43,633 nucleotides of DNA from DATFYP01 sp035626235. Its GTDB lineage: Archaea; Thermoproteota; Nitrososphaeria; Nitrososphaerales; Gagatemarchaeaceae. How positions within the stretch are numbered: the first letter of the stretch is position 1; the number at the start of each line of letters is the position of its first letter. A program made the translations under genes and the position numbers. The notes beneath the pieces were generated by a model, which saw only the letters and a program-made list of their open reading frames with translations, was not told the DNA's origin and searched no databases. Positions 24,330-32,395 of the stretch are shown in pieces. The stretch spans positions 1 to 43,633 of the forward strand of contig DASPOB010000071.1 of NCBI GenBank assembly GCA_035626235.1. The letters are read 5' to 3'.

Positions 24330-24644
24330 TTACCTCGTCTTTTTGGGCTTGCGGCTGTCTCCATTTACGATCCTGTCCACCAGCTCGTCCATCATGTGCC
24401 CGCCGCATTCGACTCGCACCGACTTCACCCCGTCCACCGACATTGCCGCGTCGCGGATGCTCTTCCCGATGCCCACAGCCGTAGGGCTGTATGCCGACAG
24501 GGTCCGGAATCTGATGTGGACAGAACCCACGGGGGTCTCGGACACGTCGGTGACGATGTTCAGCTCGCCGAACTTCCTAGTTGTCTCCTCGTCGACGAGT
24601 TCGTCCAGCCTTTCGCTCACGCGCTTTGCGAGGTCCTTCTCCAA
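24330..24644 (-). CDS. Small MIP18/DUF59-like protein (possible Fe-S assembly factor)
   Basis: A 104-residue alpha-beta protein. The pattern of a strand (SVHIRFRTLSAYSPTA), a helix (GIGKSIRDAAMSV), then VDGVKSVRVECGGHMMDELVD resembles the MIP18/DUF59 fold, whose members help mature iron-sulfur proteins. The single Cys (VECGG) is not at the usual position, so the assignment is tentative. It starts on TTG and lies 36 bases after gcvPB on the same strand, so it is probably co-transcribed with glycine dehydrogenase. The tail KPKKTR is basic. Confidence 0.6.
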   Translation of the reverse strand: MEKDLAKRVSERLDELVDEETTRKFGELNIVTDVSETPVGSVHIRFRTLSAYSPTAVGIGKSIRDAAMSVDGVKSVRVECGGHMMDELVDRIVNGDSRKPKKTR

Positions 24645-24680
24645 GTGGTGGCGCCTACGCCTCAGGAGGATATTTGACTC

Positions 24681-26159
24681 TTACCAGTGCACCCTGAGAG
24701 TCATCGGGTGTGACGCTTTGACCTCATCCACCTTGCCGACGCTGGTGTTCCTCGGCACTTCCTCAAGAGTCCCCGCCTCCAGCGACCTGTGCACCTGGTT
24801 GAGCGCGGCGGCGTATTCGTCGAGCATTTCCATGGGCTCAGACTCTGTCGGTTCAATCATCAGCGCCTCGTTCACGATTAAGGGAAAGTAGACCGTGGGG
24901 GCGTGCATCCCGTAGTCGAGGATTGCCTTGGCGACCTTGAGTGCCGCTCCTGGCTGCCTCCCCTGGACGGAAACGACAGCCTCGTGCTTTCTCCGGAGCT
25001 CCTTGCCGTGAGACGCCTGAAATGCTTCGGAATCCAGAGACTTCCAGAGGTAGTTGGCCGCGAGGACAGCCAGGGACGAGACATTAGAGAGGCCGGAGGA
25101 TCCGAGGAGCCTGATGTAGACGTAGGCTCGGAGAAGAATGGCCGAGTTACCGACGAACCCCTTCAGAGGGCCTATGGTGTGTTCGAGCCCGCCGTCGAGG
25201 AAGTACTTTCCGCCCTTCTTGGACACCACCGGGACTGGAAGATAGTCGGCCAGCTTTCTGCAGACCCCGACGGGCCCAGCGCCGGGGCCTCCTCCACCGT
25301 GCGGCGTGGCAAAGGTCTTGTGGAGGTTGAGGTGGACCACGTCGAACCCCATGTCGCCGGGACGGACCCTTCCCAGCAGCGCATTCATGTTGGCGCCGTC
25401 GTAGTACATTAGGCCTCCCGCGTCGTGGACCGCCGCGCAAACCTCGGACACCTCGCTCTCGAAGAGACCGAGGGTGTTAGGAACCGTGAACATCATCCCG
25501 GCCGTCCTTTCGCCGGCCAAGTCCTTGACTGCCCGGGCCCTGACCTGGCCGCTGCCGTCAGAGGGGACCTTCACGACCTTGTATCCGGCCATCGCGGCGC
25601 TCGCGGGGTTGGTCCCGTGAGCGGAGTCTGGGACAAGTATCTCGTCTCTCTTCGACCCGCCGTGCAACGATTGGTACTTCCTAATCATAAGAACGCCAGC
25701 GAACTCGCCTTGCGCACCCGCCGCAGTCGAAAGGGAGAACCTGGACATTCCAGTGATTTCGCTCAGCATCCTCTCTAGCTCGTAGAAGATCGAGAGCAGC
25801 CCTTGGACCGTCTCCGCTGGCTGCAGGGGGTGGGCCTGCTTGATTGCGTCCATCCCGGCCACCATCTCCGACACCTTCGGATTGTACTTCATGGTGCAGC
25901 TGCCAAGCGGGTACATTCCGAGTTCCACCGAGAAGTTCATCTGCGAAAGCCGATTGAAGTGCCTGAGAACCTGAAGCTCCGAAAGCTCCGGGAGGTTGGG
26001 GGGCTGCCCCCTCATCGAGGCGGGGATTAGAGAGGTTGGGTTGGGGGCGCGTCTGCTCATTGCAGGGTCGGAGGGGGGTGTCATCCCCACGCGCCCAGGT
26101 CTGCTGAGGTCCTTGAGGAGAGGCTCGTCCCAGTAGGCTTCTCTGAACATTTTTGGCAA
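24681..26159 (-). CDS. gcvPB: Glycine dehydrogenase (decarboxylating), subunit 2
   Basis: A 492-residue C-terminal half of the P-protein of the glycine cleavage system, which decarboxylates glycine on PLP and passes the aminomethyl group to lipoyl H-protein. The PLP lysine lies in VVHLNLHKTFATPHGGGGPG. Other markers are MYPLGSCTMKYNPK, PDSAHGTNPASAAMAGY and YYDGANMNALLG. It follows gcvPA by two bases. TTG 26159 is favoured over ATG 26150 because an AGGAGG sequence sits about ten bases ahead of the TTG. The T and H proteins are not in the window. Confidence 0.96.
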   Translation of the reverse strand: MPKMFREAYWDEPLLKDLSRPGRVGMTPPSDPAMSRRAPNPTSLIPASMRGQPPNLPELSELQVLRHFNRLSQMNFSVELGMYPLGSCTMKYNPKVSEMVAGMDAIKQAHPLQPAETVQGLLSIFYELERMLSEITGMSRFSLSTAAGAQGEFAGVLMIRKYQSLHGGSKRDEILVPDSAHGTNPASAAMAGYKVVKVPSDGSGQVRARAVKDLAGERTAGMMFTVPNTLGLFESEVSEVCAAVHDAGGLMYYDGANMNALLGRVRPGDMGFDVVHLNLHKTFATPHGGGGPGAGPVGVCRKLADYLPVPVVSKKGGKYFLDGGLEHTIGPLKGFVGNSAILLRAYVYIRLLGSSGLSNVSSLAVLAANYLWKSLDSEAFQASHGKELRRKHEAVVSVQGRQPGAALKVAKAILDYGMHAPTVYFPLIVNEALMIEPTESEPMEMLDEYAAALNQVHRSLEAGTLEEVPRNTSVGKVDEVKASHPMTLRVHW

Positions 26160-26161
26160 GC

Positions 26162-27541
26162 CTAGAGCGCCTCCTCCAATGCGGCCACGAGCCTTTCGAC
26201 GTCCTTTTGGGAGTGGACTTCCGTAACGCAGAACATTCCAGCCTCCACGCCTAGGCCCAGCCTCCGGTCAATCGGGTAGCCGGCCAGGATGCCTTTCGCC
26301 GCGAGCTTTCTGAAGACGGCGGACGCCCTGGATCTCTCGTACGACACTGAGAACTCCTTGAAGAACGAGCCTCGGAGGTGGGGGGACGACACACCTTCGA
26401 GTTTGGAAATCCTCCTCGCCGCGAAGTGGGAGTTGGTGATGACCGATTCCCCAAGCTGCCTGAACCCCTTCCTGCCCAGGAGGGCGAGGTAGCTGGCGGC
26501 TGCGACTGCCATGAGGGCCTGATTCGTGCAGATGTTAGAGGTCGCCCCCTCCCTCCTGATGTGCTGTTCCCTCGTCTGGAGAGCCATTGCAAACGCTTTC
26601 TGGCCCTGGTCGGCGACTGTCGTGGTGAGCCCGATGAGCCGGCCGGGCATGCTTCTGGCCAGCTTCGCCTCGCGGACAGCGAAGATGCCGAGATGAGGTC
26701 CCCCGTAGTTCATCGCTATGCCGAGGGGCTGTCCCTCTCCGACTGTGATGTCCGCCTCGTACGCTCCGGGGTTCCTGACCAGGGAAAGCGAAATCGGGTC
26801 GACCCCGACCACTGCGATGGCCCCTGTCTCGTGGGCGGCCGAGACGATCTCCTGCGCTTCGCCCTCTATGACGCCGAAGTAGTTGGGGTTCTCGAAGTAG
26901 ACGGCCGCGACGTCTGTGGACAGCTTCTTCCGGAGGTCGGCCAGGTCGAGGGTCCCCTTCGAGGTGTCGAAGCTCACCGGCCGAAGGGCAAGGCCCATCG
27001 GTTCCGCGTACGCCTTCATGACGGCCGCTCTCTGCGGGCCTGTGTTAGCACCTACCAGAATCGTCTTCTTGCCCGTGACCCTCCCGGCTGCCCGCACCGC
27101 CTCGCCAGCTGCCGAGGCCCAGTCGTAGAGCGATGAGTTACACGCCTCCATCCCCAGCAGATCGCACATCAGGCTCTGATACTCGAAGAGTGCCTGCAGC
27201 ATCCCCTGGCTCACCTCGGCCTGGTACGGGGTGTAGCTTGTGTAGAACTCCTGCCGCGACGTGATTGACTCGACCGCAGCCGGGACGTAGTGGGGCCAGA
27301 CGCCCCCTCCCAAGAAGCAGAGTGACGACGGCGGCGTCCGGTCTCCTGCGAGCCTCTCTTGCACCTCCCTCTTCACCTTGTACTCGGAATCTCCCTCTGG
27401 AATCTTCAGCCTTCTCCGAAGCCTGACCTGAACTGGTATGTCGGAGAAGAGGTCGTCAACGGAGTCCGCCCCCACCTTCCGCAACATCTCCGAGACGAAG
27501 GATTCGTCCAGGTTCGGAAGAAGCGGATGGGGATTGGTCAT
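26162..27541 (-). CDS. gcvPA: Glycine dehydrogenase (decarboxylating), subunit 1
   Basis: A 459-residue N-terminal half of the split P-protein. Family markers are HPLLPNLDESFVSEML at the start, FLGGGVWPHYVPAAV, FYTSYTPYQAEVSQGMLQALFEYQSLMCDLLGMEACNSSLYDWASAA, and GEGQPLGIAMNYGGPHLGIFA. ATG 27541 is chosen because it matches the usual N-terminus (MTNPHPLLPN). The open frame further upstream would overlap the TATA region. Its promoter lies in the short gap shared with the divergent membrane-protein gene. Confidence 0.95.
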   Translation of the reverse strand: MTNPHPLLPNLDESFVSEMLRKVGADSVDDLFSDIPVQVRLRRRLKIPEGDSEYKVKREVQERLAGDRTPPSSLCFLGGGVWPHYVPAAVESITSRQEFYTSYTPYQAEVSQGMLQALFEYQSLMCDLLGMEACNSSLYDWASAAGEAVRAAGRVTGKKTILVGANTGPQRAAVMKAYAEPMGLALRPVSFDTSKGTLDLADLRKKLSTDVAAVYFENPNYFGVIEGEAQEIVSAAHETGAIAVVGVDPISLSLVRNPGAYEADITVGEGQPLGIAMNYGGPHLGIFAVREAKLARSMPGRLIGLTTTVADQGQKAFAMALQTREQHIRREGATSNICTNQALMAVAAASYLALLGRKGFRQLGESVITNSHFAARRISKLEGVSSPHLRGSFFKEFSVSYERSRASAVFRKLAAKGILAGYPIDRRLGLGVEAGMFCVTEVHSQKDVERLVAALEEAL

Positions 27542-27568
27542 GGTGGAGGTGCTCGCGGGGGCCGAAAA

Positions 27569-27582
27569 ACGCTTAAAATAAG
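27569..27582. promoter_or_regulatory. Shared AT-rich promoter between gcvPA and a membrane-protein gene
   Basis: The sequence CGCTTAAAATAAG reads as a TATA box on both strands (TTAAAATA plus, TTATTTTAAG minus). It sits 28-41 bases from the gcvPA ATG and 12-25 bases from the GTG of the divergent gene. A single AT-rich core may set up transcription in both directions, so the two genes could compete for TBP. Confidence 0.5.
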
Positions 27583-27593
27583 AACGTAGCGGC

Positions 27594-29276
27594 GTGGCTG
27601 GCAATCGCTTGAAAAGATTACTTTTCGCGCTCGTATTGGCCTTGCTGGTCGCCGCCGCGTCGGCCCCGCAGGCGGCCGCCCAGGCTCAGTCGGTTCCCAA
27701 GCTCAGCGTGAACAGCCACTACTTGCTGAACAGGTACGGGTACGCGATCGAGGACTTGGAGGTGACGGCGGTGAACAATGGGACGGCTCCAACACAATTC
27801 CCCGGGACCGGCGGAATCACGGTAGGAATTGGAAACCTGTCATCGAGCGTGGTGAGCGCCAACGTGTCAAGCGGCTACGCTTGGACGAACTCGTCGGGCC
27901 AAGGGGCATTCCAAGTGACGGGTGGAAGCACGGTTGCCTCAGGGGGGAATGCGACCTTCGTACTGACAGTCCTCCTTGACGGGGTCACCTCACAGACCGG
28001 GAACGGATCCCTTCAGGTCCTTCTCCTCACTTCCCCCTACGTAAACGAGAGAGTAAGCTCGCTGTCATCGGTGATTGAGATGCCTGCCTCGACGCAATTC
28101 GCAGCGGCACCCGCTGGTTTCGGGCAGACGTTCACGGGCGCGAACGTCACTTACGCGAAGAGCCAGAGCAACGTGCTGCCCCAGGCGTTGACGCAGCTCT
28201 CGCTAATCAAGCAGATAACGCTTCAAGACTTCCATCCGTTGGATGTTTACTACGCGAGCAGGACCGTAACGGTCGGCTCAAGTGGAAGCCCAGTCGTGCA
28301 GGACACGATATCGTTCAGGAATCTCGGAACCACCCCGATTCAGACACTCACCGTCTCTCCCCTGACGGGTCCTGACGGCAGGGTCACCATCGAACCCCCG
28401 ACCGAACCTCCCCTGCTCAACCCCGCGACAATCACATTGACGAACTACGGCATCGACCTGACCAACAGCAGGGTGGGCTTCCCTGTGCCACCGCAGGCAA
28501 ATTACACCATCGTCTATGCCTATCCCCTAGGCCAGGAGTACTACAACGCGTCTGGCGGTTCGGTGTCATTCAGAATCCCGCTGGCCCCCCCAATCACCAC
28601 GTTCATCAGCTCCTACAAGATTCAGTTGTCGCTTCCGCCCGGCGCCAAGCCCACGAAGCAGACGTCGTCGGTGGTCGCAGCCACGGGTGTAAGCCCCCTA
28701 AGGAGCGGGACTCTCTCATTGGGATACGCCCTCTCGGTGGGATGGGGTCTCCCGGCTGGCATTCCGCTGGCTTCAGTCCTGTTCGTGATCATGCTTCTCG
28801 GGCTGTTCCTAACCAGGACGACAACGACACAGGAAGAGGAGACTGAGGAAGGGTCCGCGACCGACAGGGCCTCGGCAATGATTCAGGCCTTCGAGGACAA
28901 GACCGGGCTCATCAACCAGCTCTTCGCTGAAATTCCCGCTTCAGACCCCAGCGAACGAAACAAAGCATACTTCGACGAGCTTAGGGGGCGCCTGGACGCC
29001 TACAGAAGCAGGGCCCTGCAGAGGCTCAATGAAATGAAACAGAAGGCGGCCAGCCAGAAGTTCTTCGACATTCTTAACCAGCTGCACACCACCGAAAGGG
29101 AAGTGGACAGGGCTGCGAAGGACACCCTGAACCTCTACGAGCAGTACTACACTGACAGAATGAGGAAGGAGGTCTTCGACAGGCTTCTCCCATCCTACAA
29201 GAAGAGGCTTGAGAAGGGGCTGGAGCAGCTCTCGGAAGAGCTCCACGTGGTCCAGAGAGAATCGAAACTTCTGTGA
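27594..29276 (+). CDS. Secreted-domain membrane protein with cytoplasmic coiled coil
   Basis: A 560-residue protein of unknown family. It has a Sec-type signal (basic NRLKRL, hydrophobic 8-25, AQAQ cleavage region near 30) and a Ser/Thr/Gly-rich outer part of about 350 residues with repeated beta-sandwich character. One transmembrane helix follows (about 386-407, IPLASVLFVIMLLGLFL). After an acidic EEETEEGS stretch comes a 140-residue cytoplasmic helical segment with heptad character (residues about 420-560). The layout resembles a sensor or envelope-to-cytoplasm tether. The start may instead be TTG at 27609, which better fits the upstream TATA spacing. Confidence 0.75.
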   Translation: MAGNRLKRLLFALVLALLVAAASAPQAAAQAQSVPKLSVNSHYLLNRYGYAIEDLEVTAVNNGTAPTQFPGTGGITVGIGNLSSSVVSANVSSGYAWTNSSGQGAFQVTGGSTVASGGNATFVLTVLLDGVTSQTGNGSLQVLLLTSPYVNERVSSLSSVIEMPASTQFAAAPAGFGQTFTGANVTYAKSQSNVLPQALTQLSLIKQITLQDFHPLDVYYASRTVTVGSSGSPVVQDTISFRNLGTTPIQTLTVSPLTGPDGRVTIEPPTEPPLLNPATITLTNYGIDLTNSRVGFPVPPQANYTIVYAYPLGQEYYNASGGSVSFRIPLAPPITTFISSYKIQLSLPPGAKPTKQTSSVVAATGVSPLRSGTLSLGYALSVGWGLPAGIPLASVLFVIMLLGLFLTRTTTTQEEETEEGSATDRASAMIQAFEDKTGLINQLFAEIPASDPSERNKAYFDELRGRLDAYRSRALQRLNEMKQKAASQKFFDILNQLHTTEREVDRAAKDTLNLYEQYYTDRMRKEVFDRLLPSYKKRLEKGLEQLSEELHVVQRESKLL

Positions 29277-29370
29277 CCCGCCCTGCCTGGGAGCAGCTAG
29301 GCGGCGCGCGCCCCGGAGGTCCCTTCTGGGGGCAGATTTATGAGCGGGGAAAACCCGCGTCGTTCAGCGC

Positions 29371-30321
29371 ATGAGAGAAGAAACCCGCAAGCTCGTCATA
29401 ATCGGCTCAGGGCCCGCCGGCCTCACCGCCGCGATCTATGGCTCACGGGCTGCATTAGACCCAGTCGTGTTCATGGGGACGAAGTACGGCGGGCAGCTGA
29501 TGGTGACCAGCGAGGTCGAGAACTTCCCAGGGTTCCCTGACCCCGTCCTCGGCCCCGACCTGATGGAAAGGATGAAGTCGCAGGCGCAGAGGCTGGGGGC
29601 GGAGCTGATACAAGAGGATGTCGTGAAAGTCAACTTCAGGACCTACCCGTTCGAGGTCTATACGGGAAGCGGCATGACGAAGGCGCTGTCGGTCGTAGTT
29701 GCCACCGGGGCGAACCCGAAGCGGCTGAACCTGGCTTCGGAGGCGAAGCTGATGGGAAAGGGAGTCTCCAACTGTGCGGTCTGCGACGCCTTCTTCTTTA
29801 GAGGAAAGAAGGTGGCCGTGGTGGGCGGCGGGGACACCGCCATCGAGGAGGCATCGTTCCTGACGAAGTTCGCAACATCAGTGCAGGTCATCCACAGGAG
29901 AGCCGAGTTGAGGGCGAGCGCCGCGCTGCAAAAGGAGGCCTTCTCCAACCCGAAAATCAGCTTCATCTGGGACACGGTCGTGACCGAGGTCCTCGGGGAC
30001 GGAAAGGTGAGGGGGGTCATGACAAGGAACCTGAAGACTGGCAAGGAGGGCGAACTCGAGGTCGACGGGCTGTTCGTCGCGATCGGGTACGACCCCAACA
30101 CCGAAGTCTTTAGGGGGCAGGTAGAGCTCGACGGGAAGGGGTACGTCAAGGTGAGAAACGAGACGGAGACAAGCGTCCCAGGAGTGTTCGCCGCCGGCGA
30201 CGCCCACGACTTCAGGTATAGGCAGGCGATCACGGCTGCCGCGGACGGTTGCAGGGCCCTCCTCGACGCCGAGAAGTTCGTTAAACAGAGGGCCGAGGCA
30301 GCTACCGTATCACAGAGATGA
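29371..30321 (+). CDS. trxB: Thioredoxin-disulfide reductase
   Basis: A 316-residue FAD/NAD(P)H flavoprotein that reduces thioredoxin. The FAD motif is IIGSGPAGLTAA (10-21), the redox-active pair is Cys135-Ala-Val-Cys138, the NAD(P) motif is VVGGGDTAIEEA, and the C-terminal FAD motif is GVFAAGDAHDFRYRQAITAA. The helix after the nucleotide loop has HRRAELRAS, an Arg pair usual for NADPH. A GATTTATG element (29334-29341) precedes the ATG by 30 bases. The last 20 bases overlap the end of the convergent radical SAM gene. Confidence 0.95.
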   Translation: MREETRKLVIIGSGPAGLTAAIYGSRAALDPVVFMGTKYGGQLMVTSEVENFPGFPDPVLGPDLMERMKSQAQRLGAELIQEDVVKVNFRTYPFEVYTGSGMTKALSVVVATGANPKRLNLASEAKLMGKGVSNCAVCDAFFFRGKKVAVVGGGDTAIEEASFLTKFATSVQVIHRRAELRASAALQKEAFSNPKISFIWDTVVTEVLGDGKVRGVMTRNLKTGKEGELEVDGLFVAIGYDPNTEVFRGQVELDGKGYVKVRNETETSVPGVFAAGDAHDFRYRQAITAAADGCRALLDAEKFVKQRAEAATVSQR

Positions 30322-31420
30322 ACCTGTCTTCTTTGTGAGACTTGCTCAGCGGACCGACGATAGGAGTCTGAAAGCCGCAGTAACGGCACCTGTTCCCCGA
30401 GTCGAGGTTGTACCCGAGTATCTCGTACCCGTACCTCTTGACGAGCACTTCCTTGCATCCCGGGCAGTAGGTGTTTTCGTCAGGGTGCCCCGGCACGTTG
30501 CCGATGTAGACGTATCTTAGGCCCGCGCGTCTGCCCAGTGCTACGTGCTTCTCGAGAGTCTTGACTGGAGTAGCGGGGAGGTCCATCATCTTGTAGTCGG
30601 GATGGAACCTCAGAAAGTGGACGGGAATGTCGGGCCCGAGGTTGTCGTACACCCATCGGACGAGCTTCTCTGCCGCCTCCAGAGACTCGCCCACCTTGGG
30701 GACTATTAGGTCGGTTATCTCGATGTGGACCTTCGTCTTCGCCTTGACCTCCAGTAGGCTCTGGAAGATCGGGTCGGCGTTGGGAATGCTGACGTACCTT
30801 CTCAAGAACTGAGTCTCTCCGCTTCCCTTGAAGTCGACTGTAGCGCAATCGAGAAAGCCGCTCATCATTTCCACGGTCTCGGGAGTGTCGTAGCCGTTAG
30901 AGACGAAGATGTTGAACAGCCCTTTCCCCCTGGCTATCCTCCCGACGTCGCGGGCGTATTCCATGAAGATAGTTGGCTGGTTGTAGGTGTACGCCAGCCC
31001 CTCGCAGCCATGAGCTGCTGCGTTGGAGACGATGTCTTCGGGCGTCGCGTCGACTCCCTCGATCTTCCGCAGCTGGCTGATGTCGCTATTCTGGCAATAT
31101 GCGCAGGCCCAGGAGCACCCGCTTGTCGCAATCGAAAAGACCTTGGAGCCCGGGCGGTAGTGTACCACTGGCTTCTTCTCTATGGGGTCGATGTGTCCGG
31201 CCATCACCTTGCCATAGACAAGTAGGTAGAGCCTGTGGCCGACCACCCCCCTGACCCCGCAAAAGCCAATCTGCCCCTCCGCCAGCTGGCACCCCCTCGC
31301 GCAGGCCGTGCACTGGATCCGTCCGCTCGGAAGAGGACGGCAGAGGTCCGCCTCCTTCCCAGCCGGCCGCGTCAGCTTCGCCTGAGACAAGGCGAAGCAA
31401 ATAAAGGAGTAGCATGGCAT
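30302..31420 (-). CDS. amrS: AmmeMemoRadiSam-system radical SAM enzyme (AmrS/COG1180)
   Basis: A 372-residue radical SAM protein related to pyruvate-formate-lyase activating enzyme. The cluster motif is CSWACAYC (C-x3-C-x2-C) in SGCSWACAYCQN. An N-terminal Cys motif is CTACARGCQLAEGQIGFCGVR, and a C-terminal zinc-like motif is CPGCKE followed by CRYCGF. These are family traits. The partner AmrA/B (Memo, AMMECR1) genes are not in the window. ATG 31420 is used here. TTG 31390 fits the distance from a CACTTAAT element (about 31424-31431) better, and would give 362 residues. Confidence 0.87.
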   Translation of the reverse strand: MPCYSFICFALSQAKLTRPAGKEADLCRPLPSGRIQCTACARGCQLAEGQIGFCGVRGVVGHRLYLLVYGKVMAGHIDPIEKKPVVHYRPGSKVFSIATSGCSWACAYCQNSDISQLRKIEGVDATPEDIVSNAAAHGCEGLAYTYNQPTIFMEYARDVGRIARGKGLFNIFVSNGYDTPETVEMMSGFLDCATVDFKGSGETQFLRRYVSIPNADPIFQSLLEVKAKTKVHIEITDLIVPKVGESLEAAEKLVRWVYDNLGPDIPVHFLRFHPDYKMMDLPATPVKTLEKHVALGRRAGLRYVYIGNVPGHPDENTYCPGCKEVLVKRYGYEILGYNLDSGNRCRYCGFQTPIVGPLSKSHKEDRFISVIR

Positions 31421-31522
31421 TAAGTGTTTGCGGCGAGCGACCGCGTCCGAGGACTGGCACAACGAGAATCCCGAGGTTCGGGAATTTCTCAATAAAACAG
31501 GGAAGATACTAACCACTTAGGG

Positions 31523-31567
31523 TAAAATTGTATTAACAGTCAGCAGTCGGTGCAAATCAGGAAGGTG
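31523..31567 (+). promoter_or_regulatory. Promoter and ribosome-binding site of the por operon
   Basis: A TATA-like TTGTATTAAC (31528-31537) should start transcription near 31560. AGGTG (31563-31567), part of AGGAAGGTG, matches the 16S anti-Shine-Dalgarno complement and lies seven to ten bases ahead of two ACG codons (31575, 31578), not ahead of a canonical start codon in the porC frame. Confidence 0.55.
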
Positions 31568-31577
31568 TCGATTTACG

Positions 31578-32132
31578 ACGACCGAGGTCAGGCTCCACGG
31601 AAGGGGCGGCCAGGGAGTCGTCTCCGCCGCCCAGTTGATAGCGGACGCCGCAGTTCTCGAGGGAAAGTACGTCCAGGCCTTTCCGGAGTTCGGGGCCGAG
31701 AGGTCGGGAGCCCCCATCGCTGCCTATGTGAGGGTTAGCGAGGAGCCCATCGAGATACACTCGTCGATCAAGGCCCCAAGCGTCGTGGTGGTGATAGACA
31801 AGTCGATGGCATTCTTCAAGAACAACATCTCCGGGCTCGCCCGCGACGGTTACTTTGTCTCCAACTTCGACGGGGACCCCGGCGAACTCAGGACCAAGCT
31901 CGAACTCGACCCCGCCGTCAAGGTGCTGGCGCTGGATGCGACGGGGATATCGATGAAGAGTCTGGGGAAGGACATTCCCAACACTCCTATGCTGGGAGCC
32001 ATGGTCAAGGCTACGGGCCTGGTGAAATTCGAGTCGATTTCGAAGGTATTGAGCCAGCGATTCAAGGGGGCAGTGCAAGCAGGGAACGCCGATGCCCTGA
32101 AACGCGGCTATGACGAGGTGAAGTCGGCGTGA
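31578..32132 (+). CDS. porC: Pyruvate:ferredoxin oxidoreductase gamma subunit, probable ACG start
   Basis: The gamma subunit of 2-oxoacid:ferredoxin oxidoreductase, 184 residues from the proposed start. The family begins TEVRLHGRGGQGVVSAAQL, whose glycine-rich loop helps bind CoA, then AFPEFGAERSGAPIAAYVR. The frame is open to a stop at 31518, yet holds no ATG, GTG or TTG before a TTG at 31635, which lies after the GRGGQG motif. ACG at 31578 (or 31575) aligns with where homologs start and sits behind AGGTG. The end overlaps porD by four bases (GTGA). Confidence 0.88.
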   Translation, partial: TTEVRLHGRGGQGVVSAAQLIADAAVLEGKYVQAFPEFGAERSGAPIAAYVRVSEEPIEIHSSIKAPSVVVVIDKSMAFFKNNISGLARDGYFVSNFDGDPGELRTKLELDPAVKVLALDATGISMKSLGKDIPNTPMLGAMVKATGLVKFESISKVLSQRFKGAVQAGNADALKRGYDEVKSA

Positions 32133-32395
32133 GCTGGAAAGAACTCGAGGAGGCCGCCGTGGTGAAGGGGGGCACCTCAGCAGGGTACATCGTCTCGGGC
32201 TGGAGAGTGAAGAGACCCGTAATCGACGAAGCGAAATGCACCAACTGCCTCATCTGCTGGATCTACTGCCCCGAACCCGCCATCGTGAGGCACGAAGGGA
32301 CCAAGGTGACGATCGACTACGACCACTGCAAAGGGTGCGGAATCTGTGAGACCGAGTGCCCCCCGAAGGCGATCTCGATGGTGAGGGAACCTTGA
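32129..32395 (+). CDS. porD: Pyruvate:ferredoxin oxidoreductase delta subunit (two 4Fe-4S clusters)
   Basis: An 88-residue ferredoxin-like subunit that carries electrons from the thiamine-diphosphate site to external ferredoxin. Two clusters are bound by CTNCLICWIYCP and CKGCGICETECP. The N-terminal VVKGGTSAGYIVSGWRVKRPVID is usual for PorD. GTG 32129 overlaps the porC stop. The porA TTG overlaps its own stop as TTGA, so subunit synthesis is coupled. Confidence 0.95.
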   Translation: MSWKELEEAAVVKGGTSAGYIVSGWRVKRPVIDEAKCTNCLICWIYCPEPAIVRHEGTKVTIDYDHCKGCGICETECPPKAISMVREP

